DNA of 10,133 bases from Candidatus Omnitrophota bacterium (GTDB taxonomy: Bacteria; Omnitrophota; Gorgyraeia; DTHP01). Below the pieces are notes generated by a model. It did not search any database, was not told where the DNA came from, and saw only the letters and a program-made list of their open reading frames with translations. The position numbers were made by a program, and so were the translations under genes. Shown piece by piece: positions 1 to 7,430 of this stretch; position 1 is the stretch's first letter, and every line of letters begins with the position of its first letter. The stretch is from contig JAMWCG010000010.1 of assembly GCA_023818555.1 (NCBI GenBank), positions 1 to 10,133 of the forward strand, given 5' to 3'.

Positions 1-25
1 AATCACTTCCTCTGGTTAAACGCAC
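1..25 (-). CDS. 5' end of a gene running off the left edge, possibly an Rrf2-family transcription regulator
   Basis: Only eight complete codons are visible, read from a GTG at 25-23: M-R-L-T-R-G-S-D. The start is well supported: a perfect AGGAGGT lies five bases upstream, and an in-frame TAG (two codons before the GTG) rules out any nearby earlier start. The opening M-R-L-T-R followed by a small residue and S/D resembles the N terminus of Rrf2-family winged-helix regulators, which commonly begin M-x-L-T-R-x-x-[DE]-Y-A. The next codon begins with T, which would permit Tyr. The gene looks independently transcribed, since a possible hairpin and a TATAAT box lie between it and the PBP2 ORF. That a gene starts here is fairly secure; the Rrf2 assignment rests on eight residues and is tentative. 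Confidence 0.45.
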
Positions 26-30
26 TTTCT

Positions 31-37
31 ACCTCCT
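31..37 (-). promoter_or_regulatory. Strong Shine-Dalgarno site of the left-edge gene
   Basis: On the minus strand 37-31 reads AGGAGGT, a full anti-SD match, five bases before the GTG at 25-23. It is the best ribosome binding site in the window; those of mreC, mreD, PBP2 and dnaE are weak. It fixes the start of the partial gene. Confidence 0.65.
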
Positions 38-70
38 AAAAACTTTTTTTCTCCGCTTAGTCTGATAAAA

Positions 71-102
71 ATTATAATAGAAAGCAACGGAGAAAGCTTC
101 AA
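71..102 (-). promoter_or_regulatory. Possible promoter of the left-edge gene
   Basis: On the minus strand 76-71 is TATAAT, a perfect sigma-70 -10 box, 45 bases before the GTG start of the left-edge gene. The -35 is poor: the nearest TTGA-type hexamer (TTGAAG at 102-97) is 20 bases away instead of 17, and the hexamer at optimal spacing is AAGCTT. AT-rich intergenic DNA gives chance TATAAT matches, so this is only a candidate. Confidence 0.3.
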
Positions 103-111
103 GCTCCCCCC
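89..111 (-). terminator. Possible weak terminator hairpin directly after the PBP2 ORF
   Basis: Starting on the base after the stop codon, minus-strand 111-102 can pair with 98-89 around a three-base TGA loop. The stem is 10 bp, including three G-T (G-U in RNA) wobble pairs. The following RNA is only moderately U-rich (GUUGCUUUCUAUU), so termination would be weak. Its position between a stop codon and a candidate promoter fits a transcription-unit boundary. Confidence 0.35.
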
Positions 112-654
112 TTAGAAGGCACGCCGCCTGACCAAGTAAATTACCACCAAAGCTGCCAGGCCGAAAAGGGCAAAGATTATTATAGCTAAACTGAGATATA
201 ATATGACCGGGGAAATCACTATTTCGGTCAAAGAAGGGGGGGGAAGCTCTTCTGGCCCGGCTTGCAGGCTTTCTTCGGTTGGAGCCGGGGTAGGGATTTC
301 AAAAGTCCGCCTGGCCAAAAGGGCAAAGCGGGAAAGGTGGCTGGTTTGGGCGATGACCGCGCGCCGTTCTCTGTCAAGCTTGCTCCCAGATTCCAGTCCC
401 TCCCAGCGAGCTGCCTCCGCGTTCCAGCGCTGGATAGCAAGGCTTTCCAGTTCAATGAAGGGGACCAGTTCCGGCGGATAACGCATGATGAGCGTGGCCG
501 GGGCAGAAAGCTCCTGAAAGTTCTTGGGAAGCTCTACGGCGAAAACCTCCCCCACGATGACCATCCCCTCTTCAGGCATAGCTGGAGACCTGGCCTCGCC
601 AATCACCACTGCTACCTTTTCTCCAACTGCTCCGGGAGGAATATTTACTTGGGT
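112..654 (-). other. GC-rich foreign segment encoding the non-PBP2 tail
   Basis: This stretch encodes residues 298-477 of the chimeric PBP2 ORF. A hand count gives 73 of 120 bases G or C at 241-360 (about 61%), against 47% at 661-720, 40% at 6121-6180 and 33% at 2641-2700. The encoded pattern ATLIMRYPPEL, ESLAIQRWNAEAARWEGLES, then TSHLSRFALL matches the C-terminal module often placed before a membrane anchor in large secreted proteins, with an ESLxIxRWN-xxW-xxLxS core. Composition, codon choice and homology all change at about 640-660. The donor cannot be named from the sequence alone. Confidence 0.75.
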
Positions 655-1545
655 AGCTCTATTTAAAAGTATTGCCTGGGGCGAATTGAGGAGAAGCCTT
701 ATCTTCCTGGCTTCACGCGAAGAGAAAAGATTGGGGTCAAAGGAGGGAGAGCTTTCCAGGACTAGAATTTCTCCCGTTTGCACATCCATAATGAGAATGG
801 CTCCCCTTTTCCCGTTTAATAAACGATGGGCAATTTTCTGCCATTCTCCATCAATGCTCAACTGGACTGTCTTACCAGGAATAGGCTTCTTCTCACCCAT
901 AATCCGAACCAGATTACCCAGGTTATCCACCTCAATAATCCGCGCCCCATCTTCTCCGCGCAGATATGTTTCTAAGGATTTTTCTATGCCCATTTTACCA
1001 AGGAGGTTTTTTATCCTGTATCCATAAGGTTTCCATTTCAGGAGTTCTTCAGGACCGATTTCTCCTAAGTAACCCAAAAGATGCGCTCCTGCTGAACCAA
1101 AGGGATAAAACCGTTTCTGATTTATCTCAATCTCTATCCCTGAGAAAGCCGGCCTTTTTTCTTCAATGAGAAATAATTTCTCCAAGGGAATATCCCTCAC
1201 CAGAACAATGGGCATAAAAGGAGAAGTCAAATTTTCTTTGTAGCGCATAAATAACTCCTCTTCAGATATACCTAACACTGAGCTTACTTCCCTAAAAACC
1301 TCCTCTTTATTCTTTAGTTCCGCAGGATTAGCCACAATATTTAGGACCGGTTCCTGGGTGGCTAAAACTCTTCCTTTCCGGTCCAGGATTTTCCCTCTCT
1401 CTGCAAAAAGAGGGATGACTCTTATACGATTTTTTTCACTTAAGGAGGAAAAATATTCTCCCCGGAGGATTTGGTAATACCAGAGAAAAATAACCAGAAA
1501 GAGGAAGGAAAACCCAAATGTTTTTTCTAAACGGTATAAATTCAT
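112..1545 (-). CDS. mrdA: Chimeric ORF: N-terminal half of penicillin-binding protein 2 joined to an unrelated surface-protein C terminus
   Basis: Residues 1-297 are PBP2, the elongasome peptidoglycan transpeptidase. A membrane anchor lies at about 9-27, the dimerisation/pedestal domain starts at AERGKILDRKGRVLA (48-62) and includes LGYLGEIGPEELLK (157-170), and the transpeptidase domain opens with GAILIMDVQTGEILVL (248-263). The domain then stops at LLNRA (293-297). PBP2 normally continues with a PPGSxxK active-site motif; here the chain reads PPGAVGEK (303-310), with no serine, and no SxN or KTG motif follows. Residues about 298-477 look like the end of a secreted protein: a beta-rich module ending THLS-like in TSHLSRFALLA, a proline-rich linker (417-438), a membrane helix (about 444-470) and an RRR tail. 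Family PBP2 is usually about 600 residues or more; this is 477. The ATG overlaps the mreD stop (ATGA), the usual mreCD-mrdA arrangement. As drawn it cannot be an active transpeptidase. Confidence 0.9.
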   Translation of the reverse strand: MNLYRLEKTFGFSFLFLVIFLWYYQILRGEYFSSLSEKNRIRVIPLFAERGKILDRKGRVLATQEPVLNIVANPAELKNKEEVFREVSSVLGISEEELFMRYKENLTSPFMPIVLVRDIPLEKLFLIEEKRPAFSGIEIEINQKRFYPFGSAGAHLLGYLGEIGPEELLKWKPYGYRIKNLLGKMGIEKSLETYLRGEDGARIIEVDNLGNLVRIMGEKKPIPGKTVQLSIDGEWQKIAHRLLNGKRGAILIMDVQTGEILVLESSPSFDPNLFSSREARKIRLLLNSPQAILLNRATQVNIPPGAVGEKVAVVIGEARSPAMPEEGMVIVGEVFAVELPKNFQELSAPATLIMRYPPELVPFIELESLAIQRWNAEAARWEGLESGSKLDRERRAVIAQTSHLSRFALLARRTFEIPTPAPTEESLQAGPEELPPPSLTEIVISPVILYLSLAIIIFALFGLAALVVIYLVRRRAF

Positions 1546-2009
1546 TTGCGTATCCAGGAAAGTAAACCGCTCCAGAGAGGGAAAAAGATGCCGTTTATAA
1601 GTCCCCTTTTGAATAAAACTCCTAAGTTAAAAATGTAAAAGTTACCTCCCCAAATCCCTTCCATCCCCCGGGACAGAAGAGAAACCAGAATTACGGTTAT
1701 AAATGTATATGCTAATTTTACCCCCACTTTATCTTTGATTATCCCTTTTGAACATTTTAAAATTAAATAGCCCGAGAGAAAAAAAGTAAGGGTATAAATC
1801 CCCCAGGGTGAAGAACTCAATATATCCTTGGCTAATCCGGTAGTTATTGCTATGATGAGAAACCGGTGCGTTTCATAGAGAGAGAAAAAAACAAAACTTA
1901 AGAGGATAAAACTCAATTGGTTTAAGGGAAAGGGAAGGAGGGGGAGAAAAGTATATTCGCAGAAAAGAGAAAAAAATAAAATTAGAAGATTTAAAACTGC
2001 TTTCTTCAT
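1542..2009 (-). CDS. mreD: Rod shape-determining protein MreD
   Basis: A 155-residue, very hydrophobic inner-membrane protein with about five predicted membrane segments (roughly 5-27, 30-46, 50-61, 68-85 and 98-113, with a further hydrophobic stretch at 137-151). The loop GLAKDILSSSPWGIYTL (58-74) matches the family's characteristic G-x-x-x-D-x-x-x-x-x-P-x-G-x-Y signature. MreD links MreC to the RodA-PBP2 machinery during side-wall synthesis. Its ATG overlaps the mreC stop, and its stop overlaps the PBP2 start, both as ATGA, so translation is probably coupled. No good Shine-Dalgarno lies at normal spacing (a GGAGA is about 20 bases upstream), consistent with coupling. MreD sequences diverge strongly, so the assignment rests on size, hydrophobicity, the loop motif and gene order together. 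Confidence 0.93.
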   Translation of the reverse strand: MKKAVLNLLILFFSLFCEYTFLPLLPFPLNQLSFILLSFVFFSLYETHRFLIIAITTGLAKDILSSSPWGIYTLTFFLSGYLILKCSKGIIKDKVGVKLAYTFITVILVSLLSRGMEGIWGGNFYIFNLGVLFKRGLINGIFFPLWSGLLSWIRK

Positions 2010-2767
2010 TTTATACAGACCACTGTCTCCAATTTTGAGAAATCTACCATTGGTTTAATCAAGGCGGTTTTGTAGAATCCTTCGTCAATAATCTCAGCAA
2101 TTATTCCAATCGTAATCCCCTTAGGATATACACTACCTAATCCGGAAGTAAAGACATGCGCCCCGATTTTTGTCTTACTCTCCTTGGGCAAAAATCTCAT
2201 ACGCAGATAATCGCCTTTGAGCGGTCCGTAAACTAAACCAAATTCCTGAGTATCCTCAGTTTTTGCTGGTACACGGGAATTAGGGTCATTTATACACATC
2301 ACCTTGGAAAAACCCTCTCCCACCTCAATAACTTTACCGATGAGTCCCTGCTGATTTAAACAAACCATCTCTTTACGCATTTTCTCCTTTGCCCCGGAAG
2401 CCAGAAAGATAAGCCTCCTGGTTTCTGAATAATCAAACCCAATCACTTCTGCCGCCAGGGTAGAAAAAGGTGTATTTTCTTTAAAGGATAAAAGATCTCT
2501 GAGCTGTTGGTTTTCCTCCCGGAGATAATTGAGTTGGGAATTCTCCAGGCGGAGCCTTATGTTTTCTTCACTCAACAGTTTGTTCTCCTTTATTATCCTC
2601 TGGTAATCCGTATGGTGGAGAAAGAAAAAGGAGAGATTAGTAAATAAGCTGAAGGGCGTGCTTAAAAACTCTATTCCGTAATGTCTTATCTTTTGGATAT
2701 GTTTCTCAGGAATACTTAAGAAAATAAAAGAGAATAATATAATGATAAAACCTAATTTCCTCTTCAC
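2006..2767 (-). CDS. mreC: Rod shape-determining protein MreC
   Basis: A bitopic periplasmic scaffold that joins cytoplasmic MreB to MreD, PBP2 and RodA. Visible parts: a membrane anchor at about 5-20, a charged coiled coil at about 55-95 rich in Leu, Glu and Asn (for example ENKLLSEENIRLRLE), then the double beta-barrel domain at about 100-253 with GLIGKVIEVG (141-150), FGLVYGPLKGDYLRM (176-190) and VYPKGITIGII (213-223). At 253 residues it is slightly short but complete. The start codon is GTG at 2767-2765, and an in-frame TAA two codons earlier excludes anything further upstream. No strong Shine-Dalgarno is present; a GGAAG lies about 18 bases away, so initiation may be weak or coupled to mreB 32 bases upstream. 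The stop overlaps the mreD ATG. Confidence 0.95.
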   Translation of the reverse strand: MKRKLGFIIILFSFIFLSIPEKHIQKIRHYGIEFLSTPFSLFTNLSFFFLHHTDYQRIIKENKLLSEENIRLRLENSQLNYLREENQQLRDLLSFKENTPFSTLAAEVIGFDYSETRRLIFLASGAKEKMRKEMVCLNQQGLIGKVIEVGEGFSKVMCINDPNSRVPAKTEDTQEFGLVYGPLKGDYLRMRFLPKESKTKIGAHVFTSGLGSVYPKGITIGIIAEIIDEGFYKTALIKPMVDFSKLETVVCIK

Positions 2768-2799
2768 ATTTTAAAGATAAGTTTAACTTCCACAAATTT

Positions 2800-3864
2800 C
2801 TATGACTCCAGTTTAGTAGAGACTGTCACTCTCTTCAGATATGCCAGTTCATTTAAAACCTTACCCGTCCCTAAAGCAACTGCGGTAAGTGGCTCATCTG
2901 CAATGTGAACCGGAAGACCGGTCTCTTCAGCAATCAATTTATCTATTCCCCGTAAAAGCGCTCCTCCTCCCGCCAGAACTATCCCTCGTTCAATCAGGTC
3001 AGCGGAAAGTTCCGGGGGAGTTTTCTCCAAGGCAAACCGTGTCAATTCTACAATCGCCCGGATGGGTTCCTGCATCGCTTCCCTGATCTCTTCCGAATTA
3101 ATGGTGATGGTCTTAGGTAGTCCTGCCACCAGGTCTCTCCCTTTTACCTCCAGCGTCATTTCTTCTTCTAAGGGATAAGCAGAACCAATCTTGATTTTAA
3201 TCTCTTCTGCGGTGCGTTCTCCAATCATAAGATTATAGGTTTTCTTTAAATATTCAATGATTGCCTCATCCATTTCATCTCCTCCCACGCGGATACTCCG
3301 GGAGAGGACAATTCCTGCCAGCGAAATAACTGCAATCTCTGTTGTCCCTCCGCCAATATCAATAATCATATTCCCTGCCGGTTCCTGGATAGGTAAACCT
3401 ACACCAATGGCAGCCGCCATCGGTTCTTCCACCAGATAAACCTGTCTTGCTCCTGCATGCAAGGCAGAATCTCTTACCGCTCGTTTCTCTACTTCGGTAA
3501 TCCCTGAAGGGATGGCGATGACCATGCGCGGTCTTACCAGAACCCGGCGTTCATGAACCTTATTGATAAAATAGCGTAACATCCTTTCGGCTATTTCAAA
3601 ATCCGCAATTACCCCGTCTTTCATCGGCCGGAGAGCAATGATGTTCCCCGGGGTTCTTCCCAACATCCGTTTTGCCTCCTCCCCTACTGCTAAGACATTA
3701 TTCGTCCCCCGTTCTATGGCTACCACGGATGGTTCACAGAGAACTATCCCCCTCCCTTTAACATAAACCAAGGTAGTAGCGGTTCCTAAATCAATCCCCA
3801 TATCGTTAGAAAAAAGCCCCATTAAATAATTGAACCCTTTGGGTAAATAATCAAACACTTTCAT
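2800..3864 (-). CDS. mreB: Actin-like rod shape-determining protein MreB
   Basis: A bacterial actin whose membrane-bound filaments orient lateral peptidoglycan synthesis. All actin-fold nucleotide motifs are present: phosphate 1 [14 protein letters not shown] (21-34), phosphate 2 [14 protein letters not shown] (167-180) and the adenosine motif [13 protein letters not shown] (294-306), along with [16 protein letters not shown] (143-158). The length, 354 residues, is close to the usual 335-350; the excess is an N-terminal extension of about 15 residues containing hydrophobic and aromatic residues ([18 protein letters not shown]), which may act as an amphipathic membrane-binding helix. M15 is an alternative start, but the purine-rich GAGAGGGGGAA just before the first ATG favours 3864. 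A promoter at 3939-3912 gives an untranslated leader of about 40 bases. It heads the mreB-mreC-mreD-mrdA order. Confidence 0.98.
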   Translation of the reverse strand: MKVFDYLPKGFNYLMGLFSNDMGIDLGTATTLVYVKGRGIVLCEPSVVAIERGTNNVLAVGEEAKRMLGRTPGNIIALRPMKDGVIADFEIAERMLRYFINKVHERRVLVRPRMVIAIPSGITEVEKRAVRDSALHAGARQVYLVEEPMAAAIGVGLPIQEPAGNMIIDIGGGTTEIAVISLAGIVLSRSIRVGGDEMDEAIIEYLKKTYNLMIGERTAEEIKIKIGSAYPLEEEMTLEVKGRDLVAGLPKTITINSEEIREAMQEPIRAIVELTRFALEKTPPELSADLIERGIVLAGGGALLRGIDKLIAEETGLPVHIADEPLTAVALGTGKVLNELAYLKRVTVSTKLES

Positions 3865-3911
3865 TTCCCCCTCTCTTTTCTCTAAGGATTGTCAGAAAAT
3901 TTATTTTATAT

Positions 3912-3939
3912 ATTTTAGCAGATTAAAAAGTTATGTCAA
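3912..3939 (-). promoter_or_regulatory. Sigma-70-type promoter for mreBCD, overlapping the end of dnaE
   Basis: On the minus strand TTGACA (3939-3934) is followed by a 16-base spacer and TAAAAT (3917-3912), with a TG one base upstream of the -10, an extended -10 feature. The -35 is a perfect consensus and encodes the last two residues of DnaE (Leu-Thr); the TAA stop begins the spacer. Transcription would start near 3905, about 40 bases before the mreB ATG. It is the best promoter match I found in the window. No operator repeat was seen beside it. Confidence 0.75.
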
Positions 3940-6900
3940 ATTATTTCGGTTATGGTTAAGTGTAAAGAGCGGAATATATTTTATGTTCTCTTTCCCCAAA
4001 ATCTTCTCTATTCCTTGGATTAGATTATCATTGAGCTCTACTGTAAACTCTTTACCTAAATTCAGCCAGGTCTTACCGGAATGGTCTCTGAATTCAAATA
4101 CAACCTTTGTTTTTCCCGGATTTGCCTTAAAGATATTCCTTAAGGCTTCCAGATCTTCGTCTAATAAACCCCGAACAATATTAAGCACGATGGTTTTAGT
4201 AAATCTCCTTCGGGCTTCTTCTATGGGGAACAGTTCCGTGGCAATTATACGAGGTGAATCTTCCCGGAGAGAGAGCTTACCGTGCAAAAAGATACAACTG
4301 TGATTGTAAATAAACTTCTCAAATTTTTTATGAACTTCCGGGAAAACCAGGGTTTCTACTTCTCCGGAAAGGTCCTCCAGAGTCACAATGGACATAAGTT
4401 CATTTTCGCGTCGGGTGGTGGTTTTTTTAAAACGGGAAATCATTCCGCAGAGAAATACCTCCTCCCCCTCTTTAAGCCTATTTAATTCGGTGATTCTAAT
4501 CCGGGAATAGGTTCGTATAAATTCTTCGTATCTTGCCAAAGGATGCCCGGTGACATAAAATCCCAATAGTTCTTTCTCAAAATTTAGCAGCTGTGACTCT
4601 GGCCACTCTTTTATATTGGGGATAGGTTTATAACCCTTCCTAAATTGCGGGGTAGAAGATAATTCAAAGATGGTAAACTGTTTTGCAGTTCTGTCTTTCT
4701 GAAGGCTATTAGCTACTTCAATAGCGTCATCCAGTATAGCCATCAATTGCGCACGTTTTAGTCCAAAACGGTCAAAGGCACCACATTTAATCATACTTTC
4801 TATTACTTTGTGATTAACCGTCCGCAGGTCTACCCTTTCACAGAAGTCATAGAGGTTTTGAAAAGGACCTTTTTCTCTGCGTGCTCTCACGATTTCCTCC
4901 ACTGCAATTTGCCCCACATTCTTTATGGCAGTAAGTCCAAATCGGATGGTCTGAGGAGAAACGAGGGTAAAATTGGCAAAGCTCTCATTTATATCCGGAG
5001 GGAGGACCTGTATATTTAACCGCGCACACTCATTGATATACTGCACCACCTTCTCAGTGTTATCTCTTTCACTGGTGAGTAAGGCAGTCATAAACTCGGG
5101 GGTAAAATTTGCTTTTAGATAAGCGGTGCGGTAGGAAATGAGCGCATAGGCAGCGGAATGAGATTTGTTAAATCCATAACCGGCAAAGTATTCTATCTGA
5201 TTAAAAATTTTATGGGCTACTTCCGGATCTATACCATTTTTTTTTGCCCCTTCCAGAAAAGATTTTCGCGCTCTGTCCATTGCTTCAGGATTTTTCTTGC
5301 TCATTGCCCGGCGGAGCACATCCGCCTCTGCCATACTGAATCCACCAATTTCTGAAGCGATACGCATCACCTGTTCCTGGTAAAGAATTGTTCCGTAAGT
5401 TTCTTTCAAAATTGGTTCTAATTTCTTATGGTCGTATCTTACGGAAACCTCTCCCCTTTTTCGTTTAATAAAGTCTTCAATCATTCCTGAACCGATTGGG
5501 CCGGGGCGAAAAAGGGCAAGGATGGCGATGATGTCTTCAAACCGTTCGGGTTTTATGCGTTTAAGCAGTTCACGCATCCCCGCACTCTCCAATTGAAATA
5601 CCCCTAAGGTTTCTCCACGCTGGAGCATCTGGAAAGTTTCCCGGTCATCCATGGGGATGCTGTTTATCTCTAAAGATATATTTCTTGAGCGCTGGATAAT
5701 CTTCAAAGTCTCATTGATCACCGTAAGGGTTCTCAACCCTAAGAAATCTATTTTAAGGAGGCCTATTTTTTCTAATGCCTCCATCGCGTATCCGGTGATA
5801 ATCTGACCCTCCCCCATTTTGCAGAGGGGAATGTATTCAGTAAGTGGTTTCTCCGCAATCACTACCCCGGCAGCATGTGTGGAAACATGACGGGTTAATC
5901 CCTCCAGAGAAAGAGCGGTTTCCAAAAGTCTCTGTACCTGAGGGTCGGTTTTATATAAATGCTCTAACTGGGGTTCTATTTTTATGGCTTGCTTCAGGTC
6001 AATACCGGGGTCTTGGGGAATTAACTTAGCAATTTTATCTACTTCTCCATAGGGCATATTGAGTGCCCTCCCCACATCGCGGACCACCGCTCTGGCTAAC
6101 ATTGTTCCAAAAGTCACAATCTGAGCCACATTTTCTTTGCCATATTTCTCCACCACATAATCAATTACTTCCGGTCTTCTTTCATAACAAAAATCTATAT
6201 CCATATCAGGCATACTTATTCTCTCCGGATTAAGAAATCTCTCAAAAAGTAATCCGTATTTCAAAGGGTCTATATCCGTGATGCCTAAGAGATAACTTAC
6301 TAAACTTCCTGCTGCTGAGCCTCTTCCCGGACCTACCGGAATGTTTTTAGATTTGGCATAGTGCACAAAATCCCAGACAATCAAAAAATAACCTACAAAA
6401 CCGGATTGTTTAATTACTTGCAATTCATATTCTAAGCGCTGTTTAACCTCAGGAGAGGGGTTGGGATAGCGCTCTTTAAGACCCTCCAGACACAATTCTT
6501 GTAAATATTCAAACTTAGTTTTCCCTTCGGGAGGCGAAAAATGGGGAAGGTGTATTTGCTTAAAGTCCAATTCCAGATTGCACTGTTCGGTAATCACCAG
6601 CGTATTACTGAGCGCCTCCGGTACTTCCTGGAAATGTTTCTCCATTTCTTCCGGAGATTTGAAATAGAACTCATCCGAGCCGAAGCGCATCCGATGAGGG
6701 TCCTGAATGTTTGTCTGGGTTTGAATACAGAGAAGAATTTCATGGGCAGGCGCTTCTTCCTTACGCAGATAGTGAACATCATTGGTAGCCACAAGGGGAA
6801 GTTGTAATTCTTTGGCGCACTCTATTGCCCTCTGGTTTATTTTAAATTGTTCCTTTAAATTCTGGTTCTGGATTTCAATATAAAAATTATTCTTACCAAA

Positions 6901-7404
6901 GATTTGTTTAAATTCATCAAGAATGGTAAGCGCAGTCTTAAACTGCTCGGTGCTTAAAAGGTGAGAAAGTTCTGATTTCAAACAACCGCTCAGTCCTAAC
7001 AATCCCCGAGCAGATTGAGCCAGTAGCTCTTTGTCTATACGCGGCTTATAATAAAATCCTTCCAGATATCCCTTGGTCACTAACTTAATTAAGTTCTTGT
7101 AACCTTCTTCATCCTTGGCTAAAATAGTCAGATGATATGCCGCATCCTGTATCCCATGTGAGGTTTTTTCAAATCTGCTCTTGGGCGCAATATAGACTTC
7201 ACAGCCAATAATGGGTTTAATTCCTTTTTCCATCGCCTGGAGATAAAATTCTATCGCTCCAAACATATTTCCGTGGTCGGTGATGGCTATGGCAGGCATA
7301 AGATAGTGATTGGCTAAATCCAGCAATTCCGGAATCCTACAGGCACCGTCTAAAAGACTGTACTGTGAATGGACATGGAGATGTACAAAACGGGCATGCT
7401 TCAT
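3931..7404 (-). CDS. dnaE: DNA polymerase III alpha subunit (DnaE)
   Basis: The catalytic subunit of the replicative polymerase. It opens with a PHP domain whose metal ligands appear intact: HLHVH (8-12), ITDHGN (41-46), GCEVY (67-71), H91, C141 and ATNDVHYL (206-213). The polymerase core carries GPGRGSAAGSLVSYLLG (358-374), the catalytic aspartates D402 and D404 in PDMDIDF, and D553 in KIDFLGLRTLT. Further motifs are FRPGPIGSGMI (632-642) and AGYGFNKSHSAAYALISY (741-758). A helix-hairpin-helix region follows at about 820-850, a candidate beta-clamp motif QFTIF (909-913), and an OB fold at about 980-1060. At 1157 residues it is full length for DnaE and has no intein. It is DnaE-type, not PolC, since no exonuclease domain is inserted in PHP. 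The ATG at 7404 has only a weak ribosome site, and no alternative start precedes the essential HxH motif. guaB3 ends 26 bases upstream. Confidence 0.98.
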   Translation of the reverse strand: MKHARFVHLHVHSQYSLLDGACRIPELLDLANHYLMPAIAITDHGNMFGAIEFYLQAMEKGIKPIIGCEVYIAPKSRFEKTSHGIQDAAYHLTILAKDEEGYKNLIKLVTKGYLEGFYYKPRIDKELLAQSARGLLGLSGCLKSELSHLLSTEQFKTALTILDEFKQIFGKNNFYIEIQNQNLKEQFKINQRAIECAKELQLPLVATNDVHYLRKEEAPAHEILLCIQTQTNIQDPHRMRFGSDEFYFKSPEEMEKHFQEVPEALSNTLVITEQCNLELDFKQIHLPHFSPPEGKTKFEYLQELCLEGLKERYPNPSPEVKQRLEYELQVIKQSGFVGYFLIVWDFVHYAKSKNIPVGPGRGSAAGSLVSYLLGITDIDPLKYGLLFERFLNPERISMPDMDIDFCYERRPEVIDYVVEKYGKENVAQIVTFGTMLARAVVRDVGRALNMPYGEVDKIAKLIPQDPGIDLKQAIKIEPQLEHLYKTDPQVQRLLETALSLEGLTRHVSTHAAGVVIAEKPLTEYIPLCKMGEGQIITGYAMEALEKIGLLKIDFLGLRTLTVINETLKIIQRSRNISLEINSIPMDDRETFQMLQRGETLGVFQLESAGMRELLKRIKPERFEDIIAILALFRPGPIGSGMIEDFIKRKRGEVSVRYDHKKLEPILKETYGTILYQEQVMRIASEIGGFSMAEADVLRRAMSKKNPEAMDRARKSFLEGAKKNGIDPEVAHKIFNQIEYFAGYGFNKSHSAAYALISYRTAYLKANFTPEFMTALLTSERDNTEKVVQYINECARLNIQVLPPDINESFANFTLVSPQTIRFGLTAIKNVGQIAVEEIVRARREKGPFQNLYDFCERVDLRTVNHKVIESMIKCGAFDRFGLKRAQLMAILDDAIEVANSLQKDRTAKQFTIFELSSTPQFRKGYKPIPNIKEWPESQLLNFEKELLGFYVTGHPLARYEEFIRTYSRIRITELNRLKEGEEVFLCGMISRFKKTTTRRENELMSIVTLEDLSGEVETLVFPEVHKKFEKFIYNHSCIFLHGKLSLREDSPRIIATELFPIEEARRRFTKTIVLNIVRGLLDEDLEALRNIFKANPGKTKVVFEFRDHSGKTWLNLGKEFTVELNDNLIQGIEKILGKENIKYIPLFTLNHNRNNLT

Positions 7405-7430
7405 CTTGATTATTGCCTAATCTTTCGGGA

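Noticed and set aside
82-105. AAGCTT-containing palindromic stretch as an operator
   Set aside because: The symmetry is better explained by the hairpin at 89-111; the remaining match is only six bases.
228-455. Minus-strand 75-residue frame inside the chimeric tail
   Set aside because: It is out of frame with the homologous tail module, has no ribosome site or domain, and overlaps a better-supported reading frame.
203-1027. Overlapping plus-strand open frames (203-481, 262-666, 524-1027) in the GC-rich left part
   Set aside because: They lie antisense to the PBP2 chimera, show no recognisable domains, have Ser/Arg-rich shadow composition and are a usual by-product of GC-rich coding DNA.
2763-2768. 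ATGTGA minimal start-stop overlapping the mreC GTG start
   Set aside because: An A-T before a GTG that is followed by A creates this by chance; there is no strong ribosome site to suggest that the ATG is used.
3931-7404. Possible intein or frameshift in dnaE because of its length
   Set aside because: All DnaE motifs occur once, in order and in a single frame, with total length (1157) normal for the family.
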